NCBI RefSeq assembly: GCF_004005815.1
Contig: NZ_SACK01000003.1
Coordinates: forward strand, 248,001 to 312,000
Reading direction: 5' to 3'
DNA: 64,000 nucleotides
Origin: Mucilaginibacter limnophilus
GTDB taxonomy: Bacteria > Bacteroidota > Bacteroidia > Sphingobacteriales > Sphingobacteriaceae
Positions 63,982 to 64,000 of this stretch are shown here, piece by piece. The stretch's first letter is position 1. Each line of letters opens with the position of its first letter. A program made the position numbers and the translations under genes. A model generated the notes under the pieces. That model was not told the origin of the DNA, made no database searches, and was given only the letters and a program-made list of their open reading frames with translations.

Positions 63982-64000
63982 GGCTTATTCAGATTTTATG

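Overview
The window looks like the chromosome of a glycan-degrading Bacteroidota, most likely a Sphingobacteriaceae member such as Mucilaginibacter or Pedobacter. This is an inference from two SusC/SusD pairs, two hybrid two-component regulators, lipoprotein signal peptides on secreted carbohydrate-active proteins, and the near absence of Shine-Dalgarno motifs.

Layout. Positions 1-8.3 kb hold a partial SGNH esterase gene, a divergent classical hybrid two-component system (HTCS) and two convergent paralogous lipoproteins with a ricin-like domain and a propeller-like domain. Positions 8.7-10.7 kb are a gene graveyard: a short-chain dehydrogenase with three stops, an AraC regulator with two frameshifts and a collapsed fabF tail. 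Positions 10.9-13.0 kb carry small accessory genes (DinB-like, DUF5655, 2H phosphoesterase, DUF4385).

Positions 13.2-28.0 kb form a polysaccharide utilisation locus (PUL). A seven-gene minus-strand operon encodes an MFS sugar porter, a PfkB sugar kinase, a GH172 (DUF2961) enzyme, SusC, SusD and two GH183 (DUF4185) enzymes with C-terminal binding modules. It is divergent from an HTCS whose sensor is a periplasmic sugar-binding domain. The enzymes point to D-arabinofuranan or alpha-D-fructofuranoside breakdown, while the kinase, porter and sensor resemble the fructan PUL toolkit of Bacteroides. I see no GH32 fructanase. This is the most interesting system in the window.

Positions 28.0-29.0 kb hold decayed imuA-imuB remnants. 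Positions 29.0-33.8 kb hold a five-gene operon (PEBP, PanE-like reductase, APC permease, DUF1572, SnoaL-like) behind an AraC gene, with a perfect tandem repeat in front of the operon. Positions 33.9-38.1 kb hold two more AraC regulators, an FAD monooxygenase and an aldo/keto reductase. A broken integrase (38.1-39.0 kb) next to tRNA-Pro (39.3 kb) suggests that a decayed integrative element brought in part of the 8.7-38 kb stretch.

Positions 39.6-61.0 kb form an L-rhamnose module: rhaT, a fused aldolase/dehydrogenase, rhaI and rhaB on the plus strand, and on the minus strand two GH78 rhamnosidases, a GntR-type regulator, a DUF3823 lipoprotein, SusD and SusC. Behind them are an SGNH esterase and a GH71/99-like hydrolase that share a beta/gamma-crystallin module. 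The enzymes release, import and convert rhamnose to DHAP and lactaldehyde/lactate. The window ends with a DUF4251 protein and ethanolamine ammonia-lyase (eutB, eutC).
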